A stretch of DNA of 64,000 nt, taken from positions 186,001 to 250,000 of the forward strand of contig QNGA01000006.1 in NCBI GenBank assembly GCA_003298465.1, written 5' to 3'. The DNA comes from a halophilic archaeon (GTDB lineage Archaea > Halobacteriota > Halobacteria > Halobacteriales > Haladaptataceae). Shown here in pieces: positions 18,795-27,296 of the stretch. The notes under the pieces were generated by a model that was not told the DNA's origin, did no database searches, and worked only from the letters and a program-made list of their open reading frames with translations. The position numbers and the translations under genes were made by a program. Within the stretch, counting starts at the first letter, position 1; each line of letters begins with the position of its first letter.

Positions 18795-19193
18795 CTAGTA
18801 GAGATCACGTTCCTCGTAGACTTCTGCGGCTTCGCGTACGTGTGCGGCGTTGAGTTCGGCGTCATACTCGGTTTCGAGTTCCTCCGCAATGTCGTGGAGT
18901 TTTTCTTTGTCAGCTCCGCTTGGACGAAGAGCGTTGTAAATCTCGAGAATACGGTCGTCTGGGACTGCTGTGAGCTCGGCAGCTCGGCGGAAATTTTGAG
19001 CCACCTGTGGCCGTCCCGACTCTTCCGCGATCTGGGCCTGCTTTTCGAGCGTTTCAGGCGATATTGCGAGTTCCTCGCCGTCGATTTCTCCTTCAACGAC
19101 CTTTTCGAGCGTTATTTCCGAAAGTTTCGTTCCGTCTGGCGTTTCTACTTCGTCTGGATTGTCTGCTAGTGGGTATTCGATATTGTCAGCCAT
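18795..19193 (-). CDS. pduE: Diol dehydratase small subunit
   Basis: A 132-residue gamma subunit of coenzyme B12-dependent diol (or glycerol) dehydratase. It matches the Klebsiella/Salmonella subunit closely: YPLADNPDEVETPDGTKL, ISPETLEKQAQIAEESGR, FRRAAELTAVPDDRILEIYN, and an ending AHVREAAEVYEERDLY. It follows pduD after 2 bases and closes the operon. It helps hold the alpha2-beta2-gamma2 complex that turns 1,2-propanediol into propionaldehyde or glycerol into 3-hydroxypropionaldehyde. Confidence 0.93.
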   Translation of the reverse strand: MADNIEYPLADNPDEVETPDGTKLSEITLEKVVEGEIDGEELAISPETLEKQAQIAEESGRPQVAQNFRRAAELTAVPDDRILEIYNALRPSGADKEKLHDIAEELETEYDAELNAAHVREAAEVYEERDLY

Positions 19194-19195
19194 AG

Positions 19196-19768
19196 TTATT
19201 CGAAGGCGACCTCCATTTCCGTCGGCTCTTTCTTCTCGTCCTTGTACTGCATCTCCTTGATATGCCAGAGCGCTGCAAGTGCCTGGTATTTCGGTCGTGC
19301 CATCGGATCGTTCGCAACGGGGACTGGCTCAGGTGTCTCTCCTTTTGCGTACAACGCCGCGTTCTTACCGATTTCACGGAATGTTTCGAGGTCGATCAGC
19401 GGTGCTTGCGGGAACAGTTCGAGGTTACTGAGCGGTACGAGATCCTCTTGATGAATGAGCGTCGTTCCGCGCGTTTGAATGGCTATTGAGATACCTGATC
19501 CGCTTAGTTCTGCGCCTCGAAGACCGATAACACCGAGGTCGAGGTTGTCGTGGAAGCGAACGACACGTGGTGTAAGGCCTTCTTCCTCGATTCCAGCCAT
19601 CATCTCACGAAGGACGTTCGCGTGTGTCTCACCTGCGAGTGTCTCATCTTTCATCTCGTTGAATCCGGCACTGATTGAGATGACGACGTTATCCGTGTCG
19701 CCCTGCTCTTGTGGCGTACCTTTGTCCGAGAGTATGAGTTTCCGTTCTGATTGTTGTGTTTGCGCCAT
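19196..19768 (-). CDS. pduD: Diol dehydratase medium subunit
   Basis: A 190-residue beta subunit. Family hallmarks are clear: RVVRFHDNLDLGVIGLRGAE, LSGSGISIAIQTRGTTLIHQ, and a run PLSNLELFPQAPLIDLETFR. This subunit, with the large one, clamps adenosylcobalamin. In enteric bacteria an N-terminal extension targets it to a microcompartment. Here the N-terminus (about 25 polar residues) is not obviously such a helix, and no shell-protein gene is in the window. It lies 11 bases after pduC. Confidence 0.94.
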   Translation of the reverse strand: MAQTQQSERKLILSDKGTPQEQGDTDNVVISISAGFNEMKDETLAGETHANVLREMMAGIEEEGLTPRVVRFHDNLDLGVIGLRGAELSGSGISIAIQTRGTTLIHQEDLVPLSNLELFPQAPLIDLETFREIGKNAALYAKGETPEPVPVANDPMARPKYQALAALWHIKEMQYKDEKKEPTEMEVAFE

Positions 19769-19779
19769 TGTTGATGTGA

Positions 19780-21507
19780 TTAGATGTCCTCCGGATCGAC
19801 AGCGAACCGGATTTCCTTCTTTTCTTCCCAGTCTTCACCATCGAGACGATGTCCTGTTCCGGGCCCCTGATACGTGTTCGGATCATTGACCGCGCTCACG
19901 ACATCGAACTCGCCGTCCCCTTCAAAGATTCCGGACGTCTGGATGTAGTCGCCCGTGATCCGTCCTTTGAGGATTCCCAGCAGGTTTTCGGCGATGTCCG
20001 TGAAACCGTTTTCTGCGAGAATAGTAACGATGTCGGCACCGGTGATCTCTTCTTCCATCAGCTCTTCCGCGGCCTTGATATCTTCCGCCGTGCTGCGTTC
20101 GGGCATGTCCTTACTCCCGTCAGCGTACACTGCAGCTTCGATTTCGTCGTCTGAAATCGGGGGAAAGCCAAGCTCCTCAAAAACGGTTTGCAGCGCTTTG
20201 GCAGCTCTTTCCCGGTGTTCAAGAACTGTCTCCTTGTCAACTGGCTTTGTCCCACCTTCGACCTGCAAGTCGCGCTGCATGACGTTATACTCGTCAAAGT
20301 CTGAGGAGTCGAATGTCGACCCAGCGAACATATCGTCGTAATTCGGGACGGAGCTATACCCTGAGAAGATGAAGTCGGTGCCGGCGAGGAATTGGGGGAT
20401 CATCCGGGCGGTCCGGCGCTTGTCTGAGTGGGTGAATGTCTGGTCGTTTCCTGAGGCGACTTCAAGATCTACCATCATTGTCACAAGATTCTCAGCGGCC
20501 ACTGCCTTGACGCCCGCCGGAACTGACGTCGGGATCGCGATACAGCTAATACCACCATTCTGGAGACCCTGTACACCACACCCCTTCGTAACTAAAATAC
20601 AGCGCGTCTCAAGATAGAACATTGACTTTCCTTCGGCCTGTCCCATGTTGAGTTCCGAGCCTGCACCCGATGTGTATCGCATTTTCAGTCCGCGTGATGC
20701 GTATCCGGAGGCGAGGAAAGCTTTTGACCATGGCGTGTCGTCTCCGTCTTTGAATACGTCTTCAGTACCATAGACGGAGACTGTCTCAGCGTATCCTGTC
20801 ATCCCGCGCATTCCGAGTTCGAGTTCGGTCGCTTCTTCGACGGCACACTGGGTGAGGACACCGCCGCGACCGCACTGAGCACCGATCTGCTGTGCGAGGG
20901 CAGTCAGTGGTGCCATCCGTGCGACGCCGACGGTGTTCTCAGCTTCGTGGAAGCCACGGAGCGCCGCCTCGGCTGCATCTGCAGCGATCTGTGCGACGTT
21001 ATCATCGACGCTTGTAACGTGGCATTGGTTGGCGGGCGTCTGGCGCGTCCGCATCTTTTTCATCGCCATGATAATTTCGGCGATGTCGAGGTGGTTGACC
21101 ACCTCCACTAGTTTAGCCGGCGTCATAGCCGTCGACAGTTCGATAATGTCCTCGCGTGGAACATTGATATCCACGAGCTTGCGCGCAAACTTCTCCGAGT
21201 TGACTGCCATTGCTTCTTCAGCCTTCTCGACGTTGATTGCGTAGTCGGCAATGAAGCGGTCGATGAAATCAAAGTCTTCACGCTCCTTACCGTCCATCTC
21301 TACGATGCTCCCCTCTTCCACCGTTATACTTGGGTCGGGGTCGTTTGGGCTCTCCATTGCCACGAATCCAACCTCCGGCCACTCGTTCACAAATCCATCC
21401 TCAGTTATCGCACGCTCATCCAATGCTTCAAACCGCTTTGAGCGCTTAGCTCCGGATTCTTCGTCTATACCGGAACCATCAGATCGAGGATTGTTACCGT
21501 CTGTCAT
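19780..21507 (-). CDS. pduC: Diol dehydratase large (catalytic) subunit
   Basis: A 575-residue TIM-barrel alpha subunit, slightly longer than the 554-residue bacterial enzymes because of an acidic N-terminus. Active-site elements are intact: ANQCHV (Gln and His), the EAENTVG Glu, SVYGTE (Glu), NDQTFTHSD (Gln) and AGTDFIFSGYS (Asp and Ser). They place substrate and the essential metal ion under the B12 radical. A TATA box 26-38 bases before the ATG drives the pduC-D-E operon. The halophilic enzyme is acidic but otherwise close to bacterial ones, so transfer from bacteria is likely. Confidence 0.95.
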   Translation of the reverse strand: MTDGNNPRSDGSGIDEESGAKRSKRFEALDERAITEDGFVNEWPEVGFVAMESPNDPDPSITVEEGSIVEMDGKEREDFDFIDRFIADYAINVEKAEEAMAVNSEKFARKLVDINVPREDIIELSTAMTPAKLVEVVNHLDIAEIIMAMKKMRTRQTPANQCHVTSVDDNVAQIAADAAEAALRGFHEAENTVGVARMAPLTALAQQIGAQCGRGGVLTQCAVEEATELELGMRGMTGYAETVSVYGTEDVFKDGDDTPWSKAFLASGYASRGLKMRYTSGAGSELNMGQAEGKSMFYLETRCILVTKGCGVQGLQNGGISCIAIPTSVPAGVKAVAAENLVTMMVDLEVASGNDQTFTHSDKRRTARMIPQFLAGTDFIFSGYSSVPNYDDMFAGSTFDSSDFDEYNVMQRDLQVEGGTKPVDKETVLEHRERAAKALQTVFEELGFPPISDDEIEAAVYADGSKDMPERSTAEDIKAAEELMEEEITGADIVTILAENGFTDIAENLLGILKGRITGDYIQTSGIFEGDGEFDVVSAVNDPNTYQGPGTGHRLDGEDWEEKKEIRFAVDPEDI

Positions 21508-21532
21508 TGCGTATGCCGATTTCGGGCGAAGA

Positions 21533-21545
21533 GCGTATATAATTT
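21533..21545 (-). promoter_or_regulatory. TATA box of the pduCDE operon
   Basis: The minus strand reads AAATTATATACGC, ending 26 bases before the pduC ATG, so transcription should begin at or just before the start codon (leaderless). No cobalamin-riboswitch-like structure is visible. Confidence 0.6.
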
Positions 21546-21631
21546 CACTGTTTATTTAAGGTGCAAGATTAAGGTAATGATAGTAAATACAACCACAATT
21601 GCACCAAATACTATGAATATGTGAGTTATCA

Positions 21632-22042
21632 CTAACGCTCGAAAGCCTCGACACCGGCTCGTGCAACCTCCATATCATCTTCAGCACTCCCACCAGAGAC
21701 CCCAACACCGCCAACGACGTTCCCACTGGCGTCTTCAAGCGGGAATCCACCGCCGAAGGTAACGATTTGTCCGTCGTTCGTATTCCCTATCCCATACAGT
21801 GACTCATCTGGCTGTGAGACCTCGTGAATTGTCTCAGTCTCCATCTTTAACGCGACCGACGAGTAGGCTTTATTCTGAGAAATATCGATGCTACCCAATA
21901 ACGCTCCGTCCATCCGATGAAATCCGACAAGGTTTGCGCCATCATCCATCACAGCAATACACATCGGGGTCTCGATCTCCGTCGCCTTCTCCTCGGCTGC
22001 TGTGATGATCTTTTTTGCGACGTCTAAGGTTATCTCAGTCAT
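21632..22042 (-). CDS. GlcG/HbpS-family (PduO C-terminal-like) protein
   Basis: A 136-residue protein of the GlcG/HbpS family, the fold also found as the C-terminal domain of PduO. It reads LDVAKKIITAAEEKATEIET, MCIAVMDDGANLVGFHRMDG, FGGGFPLED and VVGGVGVSGGSAEDD. Family members bind haem or cobalamin. Its place upstream of pduC and divergent from the reactivase suggests a helper of cobalamin handling for the dehydratase. A TATA-like ATTTATTTTTT lies upstream at about 22075. Confidence 0.85.
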   Translation of the reverse strand: MTEITLDVAKKIITAAEEKATEIETPMCIAVMDDGANLVGFHRMDGALLGSIDISQNKAYSSVALKMETETIHEVSQPDESLYGIGNTNDGQIVTFGGGFPLEDASGNVVGGVGVSGGSAEDDMEVARAGVEAFER

Positions 22043-22164
22043 AGCTATTGAACACCACCTCTAGAGCCGTTGCGGCAAAAAATAAATCTATGGTAAGGGT
22101 ATGAATACCAAGGCAACGTACGGTACCTGCTCCACTATCCCCCCAGATTCCAATGGTCGACGGA

Positions 22165-22176
22165 TTATTAATATAT
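22165..22176 (+). promoter_or_regulatory. TATA box of the reactivase large-subunit gene
   Basis: ATTATTAATATAT is centred about 26 bases before the ATG at 22196, the spacing of a leaderless haloarchaeal gene. Together with the divergent promoter near 22075 it lets one intergenic region control both halves of the pathway. Confidence 0.6.
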
Positions 22177-22195
22177 CCCTCAGAATAGGGATTTT

Positions 22196-24079
22196 ATGGC
22201 GTATGTCGCAGGTGTGGATATAGGGAACTCAAGCACGGAGGTTGCACTATTCCACCACCCAGAGCAGAACAATAGGGAGTTCGTATCCAGCGCACTATAT
22301 AGAACAACGGGGCTGAAAGGGACAAAAAAGAATGTTCCTGGTGTCGTGAATGCCATAACTCAGGCGGCGAAGGAAGCAGACATCGATGTAGATGAAATTA
22401 GCCGAGTGCTGCTCAACGAGGCCGCACCGGTTATCGGGGATGTCGCTATGGAGACAATCACCGAGACCGTCATCACGGAGTCAACGATGATCGGGCACGA
22501 CCCATCAACGCCAGGTGGTGTTGGGCTGGGGAAGGGAAAAGGGATCGAGATCACCGCAGATATGGAGAATCATTCCACTGACGAACCCATCGTTTTCCTC
22601 GTCCCTGAGACGGTCGACTTCGCCGTAGCTGCGGAGATTATCAACGAGTGGTCGGACAACGACTATGAAATTACTGGAGTCATCGTTCAGCGGGACGACG
22701 CAGTGCTAATCGACAATCGCACCGATATTGGTATTCCTATCGTTGACGAGGTATCCCAGTTAGAGAGAATTCCGCGAGGCCAACCAATCGCCGTTGAGGT
22801 AGCACCGCCCGCAACAGGTCAGACAATCAGTGAACTGTCCAACCCGTACGGTATCGCAACCGTCTTCGACCTTACTCCGGAAGAGACACAAAAGATTATT
22901 CCCGTCGCACGAGCGCTTGTCGGCAATAAATCTGCAGTCGTTATCAGGACGCCAAAGGGTGATGTCGAAGAACGGACGATTCCAGCTGGAAAACTACAGA
23001 TCATCGATGAGCGTGGAAACACGTCCGAGGTACCAGTTGATGAGGGAGCGGACATCATAATGGATGCAGTAATGAACAGCTGGCCGATATCGGACGTACA
23101 GGGCGAGAGCGGATCAAATATCGGAGGTATGTTAAACCGGGCACGAGACAGCATGGCAGAAGTGACCGGGCAACCAGTCGATTCCATTGAGATCCGGGAT
23201 ATCATGGCCGTCGATACGCTCGTTCCTCAGGACGTCGAAGGGTCGATCGCGGACGAACAGAGTATGGAGAGCGCAGTTGCGTTGGCCGCGATGGTGAAGA
23301 CGCAGCAACTCCCGATGGAACAGATTGCTGACGGTATTGAAGAAGAACTTGATGTTGACGTCACTATTCAGGGTATTGAAGCGAATATGGCCGTTCTCGG
23401 GTCACTCACAACGCCAGGAACAGATCATCCGATCGCGATTTTAGATATCGGAGGCGGCTCAACCGACGCGGCCTACATGGACGAGGACAAGAATATCGAC
23501 TCTATTCATCTCTCCGGAGCAGGTGATATGGTTACAATGCTCCTCGACTCGGAACTCGGGCTTGACGACCGAGACTTAGCCGAGGCGATTAAAAAGTATC
23601 CCTCGGCCAAAGTCCAAAATCTGTACAGTATTCAAGAAGAGGACGGGACAGTGAGCTTCCTCGATGATCCAGTCGAACCAGATCTCTACGGGCGAACCGT
23701 TCTGCTCGAAGAAGATGGGGGGATGCGGCCTATTCCTGTGGATAAATCGCCTGTAGAGGTTCGACGTATTCGGCGTCAGGCAAAACGCAAAGTCTTTGTT
23801 AAAAATGCCGAGCGAGCACTCAATCTCATCACTCCGACGGACACAATCCGTCAACTTCCATTCGTCGTCATGGTCGGTCGCTCTGCTCTTGATTTTGAAA
23901 TACCAGAGCTGATCTCAGACGCGATGGCGGAATACGGAATTGTCTGCGGTCGTGCGAACATCCGGAGTGAAATGGGACCGTCCAACGCCGTCGCCACGGG
24001 CCTCGTCCTTTCCTACATTGGCGGCGAATCATATCTAGACTTCGATATACCAAGAAAACTCTCGACATCCATCGAATGA
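22196..24079 (+). CDS. ddrA: Diol dehydratase reactivase, large subunit
   Basis: A 627-residue ATPase with an actin/Hsp70-like fold (DdrA/PduG family, about 610 residues in bacteria). The phosphate loop AGVDIGNSSTEVAL is at the N-terminus and the second loop AILDIGGGSTDAAYM is near residue 420. It removes damaged cobalamin from inactivated dehydratase, so that fresh coenzyme can enter. With ddrB downstream it completes the functional set. The start is set by the leaderless TATA spacing. Confidence 0.94.
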   Translation: MAYVAGVDIGNSSTEVALFHHPEQNNREFVSSALYRTTGLKGTKKNVPGVVNAITQAAKEADIDVDEISRVLLNEAAPVIGDVAMETITETVITESTMIGHDPSTPGGVGLGKGKGIEITADMENHSTDEPIVFLVPETVDFAVAAEIINEWSDNDYEITGVIVQRDDAVLIDNRTDIGIPIVDEVSQLERIPRGQPIAVEVAPPATGQTISELSNPYGIATVFDLTPEETQKIIPVARALVGNKSAVVIRTPKGDVEERTIPAGKLQIIDERGNTSEVPVDEGADIIMDAVMNSWPISDVQGESGSNIGGMLNRARDSMAEVTGQPVDSIEIRDIMAVDTLVPQDVEGSIADEQSMESAVALAAMVKTQQLPMEQIADGIEEELDVDVTIQGIEANMAVLGSLTTPGTDHPIAILDIGGGSTDAAYMDEDKNIDSIHLSGAGDMVTMLLDSELGLDDRDLAEAIKKYPSAKVQNLYSIQEEDGTVSFLDDPVEPDLYGRTVLLEEDGGMRPIPVDKSPVEVRRIRRQAKRKVFVKNAERALNLITPTDTIRQLPFVVMVGRSALDFEIPELISDAMAEYGIVCGRANIRSEMGPSNAVATGLVLSYIGGESYLDFDIPRKLSTSIE

Positions 24080-24203
24080 GATCTGAACGACAACCACAAG
24101 AAACGTGAAAAACGACCGGTAATATACATATCTATCAATTACTAAGAGGCTGTACCCAGGTTCCCGGTGCTATTTATGGATTGGGACACCCAAAGCGATC
24201 CAT

Positions 24204-24575
24204 ATGAGTCAAAATCACAGATCTATCGACGAAGACGACACTATGCCATATATCTCTGTCAGGTGTATCGGTGACCGAGAACTAGAGCTAGTCGAGTATA
24301 TCGAATACGGAATCGAAGAGGAAGGTGTTTCATGGATGGTTGATTCCGAATTAAGCGGCGACAGTGTTTCTATAGCCTATGAAGCATCAGTCAATTCACC
24401 GCTGAAAATCGGTGTTAGCGTCACCGCCGAATCACGAATTGTTGTCCATCACCAACAACTCCCTGACGATAACCCTCTGTTCAACATTTCCGATGTCACC
24501 CCTAAGCTTGCGCGGAAACTTGGAGCGAACTCGGCCCGCCTCGCCAAAGGGACTCCCCTAAAAACAGTTGACTGA
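24204..24575 (+). CDS. ddrB: Diol dehydratase reactivase, small subunit
   Basis: A 123-residue partner of DdrA (DdrB/PduH family). It reads RELELVEYIEYGIEEEGVSW and ends TPKLARKLGANSARLAKGTP, typical of the family. The first 13 residues are an extra polar extension. TATA-like GCTATTTATGG lies about 30 bases before the ATG, so the gene has its own promoter, 124 bases after ddrA. Confidence 0.85.
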   Translation: MSQNHRSIDEDDTMPYISVRCIGDRELELVEYIEYGIEEEGVSWMVDSELSGDSVSIAYEASVNSPLKIGVSVTAESRIVVHHQQLPDDNPLFNISDVTPKLARKLGANSARLAKGTPLKTVD

Positions 24576-24742
24576 AGGGAAAAATGATGGATAGCATATA
24601 AGAGCTGATAGTATGGCCAGCTCGTCGGTGCAGCTCTCAGAGCCACATACCCTTGGGCATGCATCGTACGCTAAATTCAAGTTAACTCCGTAGACTAGCG
24701 GTCAACAAAGGGTTAGTAGCGCAAGCCAGTACAATATTACTC

Positions 24743-24967
24743 ATGACGGACTCTACCAAGGATGAACAACGCATCTTACAGTTTCTGAGCGATAGCGTTG
24801 CCAAAGGCGAACGATACTTCCGCGCTAAAAACATCGCAGATCATCTCGATCTTTCCTCTAAACAAGTCGGTGCGCGACTTCCTAAGCTTGTAGAGGAATC
24901 AGACGAGTTGGGCATCGAGAAATGGGGTCGCGCCCGGTCAACCACCTGGAAAGTCGAACCCTGCTAA
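24743..24967 (+). CDS. Small HTH protein (DUF7123-like)
   Basis: A 74-residue winged-helix protein of a haloarchaeal family. It reads EQRILQFLSDSVAKGERYFR, AKNIADHLDLSSKQVGARLP, and a final wing WGRARSTTWKVEPC. It probably binds DNA as a regulator or nucleoid-like protein. It stands alone after the dehydratase genes. Confidence 0.7.
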   Translation: MTDSTKDEQRILQFLSDSVAKGERYFRAKNIADHLDLSSKQVGARLPKLVEESDELGIEKWGRARSTTWKVEPC

Positions 24968-25202
24968 TCCGCCAGTATAGTATCAGATGCAGGACTCTTG
25001 GTTATTCCCCTGCCTCCAGACTGTTATCCTCTCTATACTGTTATGGAGCGTGATAGAAGCTTCTTCTTGGCACTGTCAACTCAATTTGGATTCGCTCTCG
25101 TATCGCGTCTGGACGGATAGACTGTGCGCGGACAGAACAGTGATCAACGTTTCGACGTATTAGAAACTGTACCAGTAGAAAACGAACGATAAGGACACAG
25201 GA

Positions 25203-25388
25203 TTAACAACTGCCGAGATTTTGGAACTCGCTCTGATCGCACTTTGAACAATCAGATGGTTTCGACATAAAGGTGGTACCGCATTCTTCACATTCAAAAA
25301 TATCACCGGTCGCCCGTACCTGCTGTTCCGTCTGTTGAGGCGGGTTTCCTGAACTAAAGGTGTCGCGTAACCAATGTAGTATTTCCAT
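25203..25388 (-). CDS. Small zinc-ribbon protein
   Basis: A 61-residue protein: an amphipathic start MEILHWLRDTFSSGNPP, then a zinc knuckle pair CEECGTTFMSKPSDCSKC. It is similar in plan to the small proteins at 9945 and 10282. The role is unknown. Confidence 0.55.
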   Translation of the reverse strand: MEILHWLRDTFSSGNPPQQTEQQVRATGDIFECEECGTTFMSKPSDCSKCDQSEFQNLGSC

Positions 25389-25479
25389 AGCTATGCATAG
25401 ACACAGGCTCTACGTACATATGTTTTGTCACCATAATCCCATATTAACTTACATTTCTAATAAGCGTGGATATTTACAC

Positions 25480-26011
25480 AAAATCAGAATCATTGATCCA
25501 GCGGAATGCCCGCAAGCGGGCGTCTGTATCGCGGATGATCAACCTCGTCCGCGACTATGGTAGCACGGAAGGCATCGATGATGAGTCGCCGAATCTCGTG
25601 GCAGAAGCAGCGAACGCAGGCCGCCAGCTCTTCGAGACAGTTGAGTAGTCCGAGCAGAATACGGCACTGGTGAACTTCCACGAGCAACGCGCCGAGTCCC
25701 AACAGGTCAAGAAGAAGTATCACGATGTACTGGAAGCTGGGGGGAAAATCGCAGGGGAGAATGACGCGATGGTTGCGCGGCTGGACTATCGAAAGGTCGC
25801 TACCCATTACGGTTGCGCAGACACGAACGACGGCTATCGCGTGATGAAGGAAATGGCCGACCGAGTCCCCGGCGTGACCTACAAAGAGAGTCGGACATTG
25901 TCGGCGGACGATGCAATGGGCGTTGGTGGTCGGCATATCGAGATCTCGTTCGCTGACCCTGATCTTGCTGGGTGGATGCGAGCACATGACGCCAACACGG
26001 GAGGGAACTAA
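25480..26011 (+). pseudogene. Degenerate haloarchaeal ORF, copy 2
   Basis: A single frame runs RKRASVSRMINLVRDYGS to a TAG at 25646, then resumes as TALVNFHEQRAESQQVKKKY through MADRVPGVTYKESRTLSADD and MGVGGRHIEISFADPDLAGW to the stop at 26011. In copy 1 (12190) the codon at the stop is CGC (Arg), so a mutation has split this copy. Each copy has an in-frame TAG, at different codons. The function is unknown. Confidence 0.55.
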
Positions 26012-26043
26012 CCACGAGAGGCAGCGTTACAACAGTATAATCA

Positions 26044-26064
26044 CGGGGGTTCCCCGAACCCCCG
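26044..26064. repeat. Perfect hairpin (9-base stem)
   Basis: CGGGGGTTC and GAACCCCCG separated by CCC make a very stable GC-rich hairpin just after the degenerate ORF. It could act as a terminator, although no T-run follows. Confidence 0.6.
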
Positions 26065-26169
26065 TCTGCGGCGACACCACCGCACGAGATCCACACCGCA
26101 TTCCCGGTGACCCACGGTGATACCGTTCGGACGACTACTGTGGAGTGCGTCCTTTTCTGCGAAAGAGAG

Positions 26170-26192
26170 GGGGTCGACGCCGTCGACCCCCG
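26170..26192. repeat. Perfect hairpin (10-base stem)
   Basis: GGGGGTCGAC and GTCGACCCCC separated by GCC. It lies only 8 bases before the IS left end. The pair of hairpins about 130 bases apart is unusual and may have attracted the insertion. Confidence 0.6.
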
Positions 26193-26200
26193 TTATTACT

Positions 26201-27125
26201 GCCGTGTTGAATAGCGATCTAATCGGCTGATATCACGGGTTAGAAGGACGAAGCCGAGGAAGCCGGTTCTGACTTATGGAAGTCTATCTCCTCGACTTCG
26301 TTGAGCAGTGTCGGCAGCTAGTCAAACAAGCGTTGGGTAAGCACGCGGGCGAGCCCCCCAGCGGCGGGTTCGCCCGCTGGAAGCACGTCGTTCTACACTG
26401 TCTTCGGCTCGAAGACGGCCACAACTACCGTGAAACGCCGAATCGGCTTAAGTATATGGCCGAGATTCGTGACGCACTCGGCTTAAATCGGGACGATATT
26501 CTAGACTACAGCACGATCTACAAGTCGTTCGACTGGCTAATGTGAGTGTAGCGGGCGCTGCTGCGCTGAAACGCGCAGCAGCATCCGCAGTCTGGCCACG
26601 CTGCACTCGACAGCACGTTCTTCGACCGCCGCTCAGCTTCATTGTACTACCGCCAGCGGTCGGGAAGCAACGTTCAAACGCTGAAAGTCACGACGCTAAC
26701 CGATAGAGAGTCGCTCGCCGTTCTTGACGTACATATTTCTGCCCGGTGGAAACACGATACAAAGACCGGGCTGCAGGTCGTCCGCCGGAACACGGACGAC
26801 CTGCTGTCCGTGGCGGCTGACAAAGCCTTCCACAACTGGATCACGAAATACGAATTCTATGCGCTCGGTGTCGAGCCACTTATTTTACAGCGTGGCTCGA
26901 AGCCACTCACCCTAGGACACAACACGCTCATCCGCGCAAAAGGCTACTCTCAGCGCTGGATGGCCGAAACTTCGTATTCGACAACGAAGCGCTCGCACGG
27001 CATCGCCGAGCGAGCGCTAGGCTGGTATCGACAGTTCCGTGAGATTGTCCTGATGTTCGCCATCTCTAACATAGAACCGCTTTGTGAGCCACTCTAACCG
27101 TGACTTATCACGATTCAACACGGCA
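26201..27125 (+). mobile_element. IS5-type insertion sequence (ISH1-like), inactive
   Basis: An element of about 925 bases ending in imperfect inverted repeats: TGCCGTGTTGAATAGCGAT on the left and TGCCGTGTTGAATCGTGAT read inward from the right. It carries one broken transposase gene. I see no clear target-site duplication, and the exact ends may be a few bases off. Confidence 0.7.
26276..27097 (+). pseudogene. IS5-family transposase, interrupted
   Basis: The N-terminal part (26276-26545) reads LVKQALGKHAGEPPSGGFAR and ends in a stop after FDWLM. The rest resumes near 26600 with LDSTFFDRRSASLYYRQRSG (first catalytic Asp of the DDE triad), LLSVAADKAFHNW (second Asp, an AADKA block) and AETSYSTTKRSHG (final Glu). 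Frame changes between 26545 and 26640 split it. It cannot make an intact transposase. A related fragment lies at 29810-29945. Confidence 0.7.
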
Positions 27126-27235
27126 CTGAATTCAGCGATCAAATCCGCAGACAGCGTCCACGTTCAACGGAGCAACACGGCACGAAAACCAGGGAAGGAA
27201 GCGCTCAAAACCATCCTCGAAACTGCACTCTAACT
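27126..27235 (+). other. Coding-like tail interrupted by the IS
   Basis: Right after the IS the plus strand reads NSAIKSADSVHVQRSNTARK and ends LKTILETAL before a TAA. This looks like the C-terminal end of a gene that the element hit, but I cannot find its first half left of the IS. Confidence 0.25.
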
Positions 27236-27296
27236 CACCAACAATCTACGCCACAAGAGCGTTCCTAATTTTTAGCGAGGTCCAAGCGAGCGGACG

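Noticed and set aside
21508..22195. Cobalamin riboswitch upstream of the diol dehydratase or reactivase
   Set aside because: Both genes are leaderless by TATA spacing, so there is no room for a leader RNA, and no B12-box-like sequence is seen.
25646..25648. TAG as a recoded (pyrrolysine-type) codon
   Set aside because: The paralogue has Arg there and its own TAG elsewhere, plus a frameshift. No pyl genes are visible. Decay explains both.
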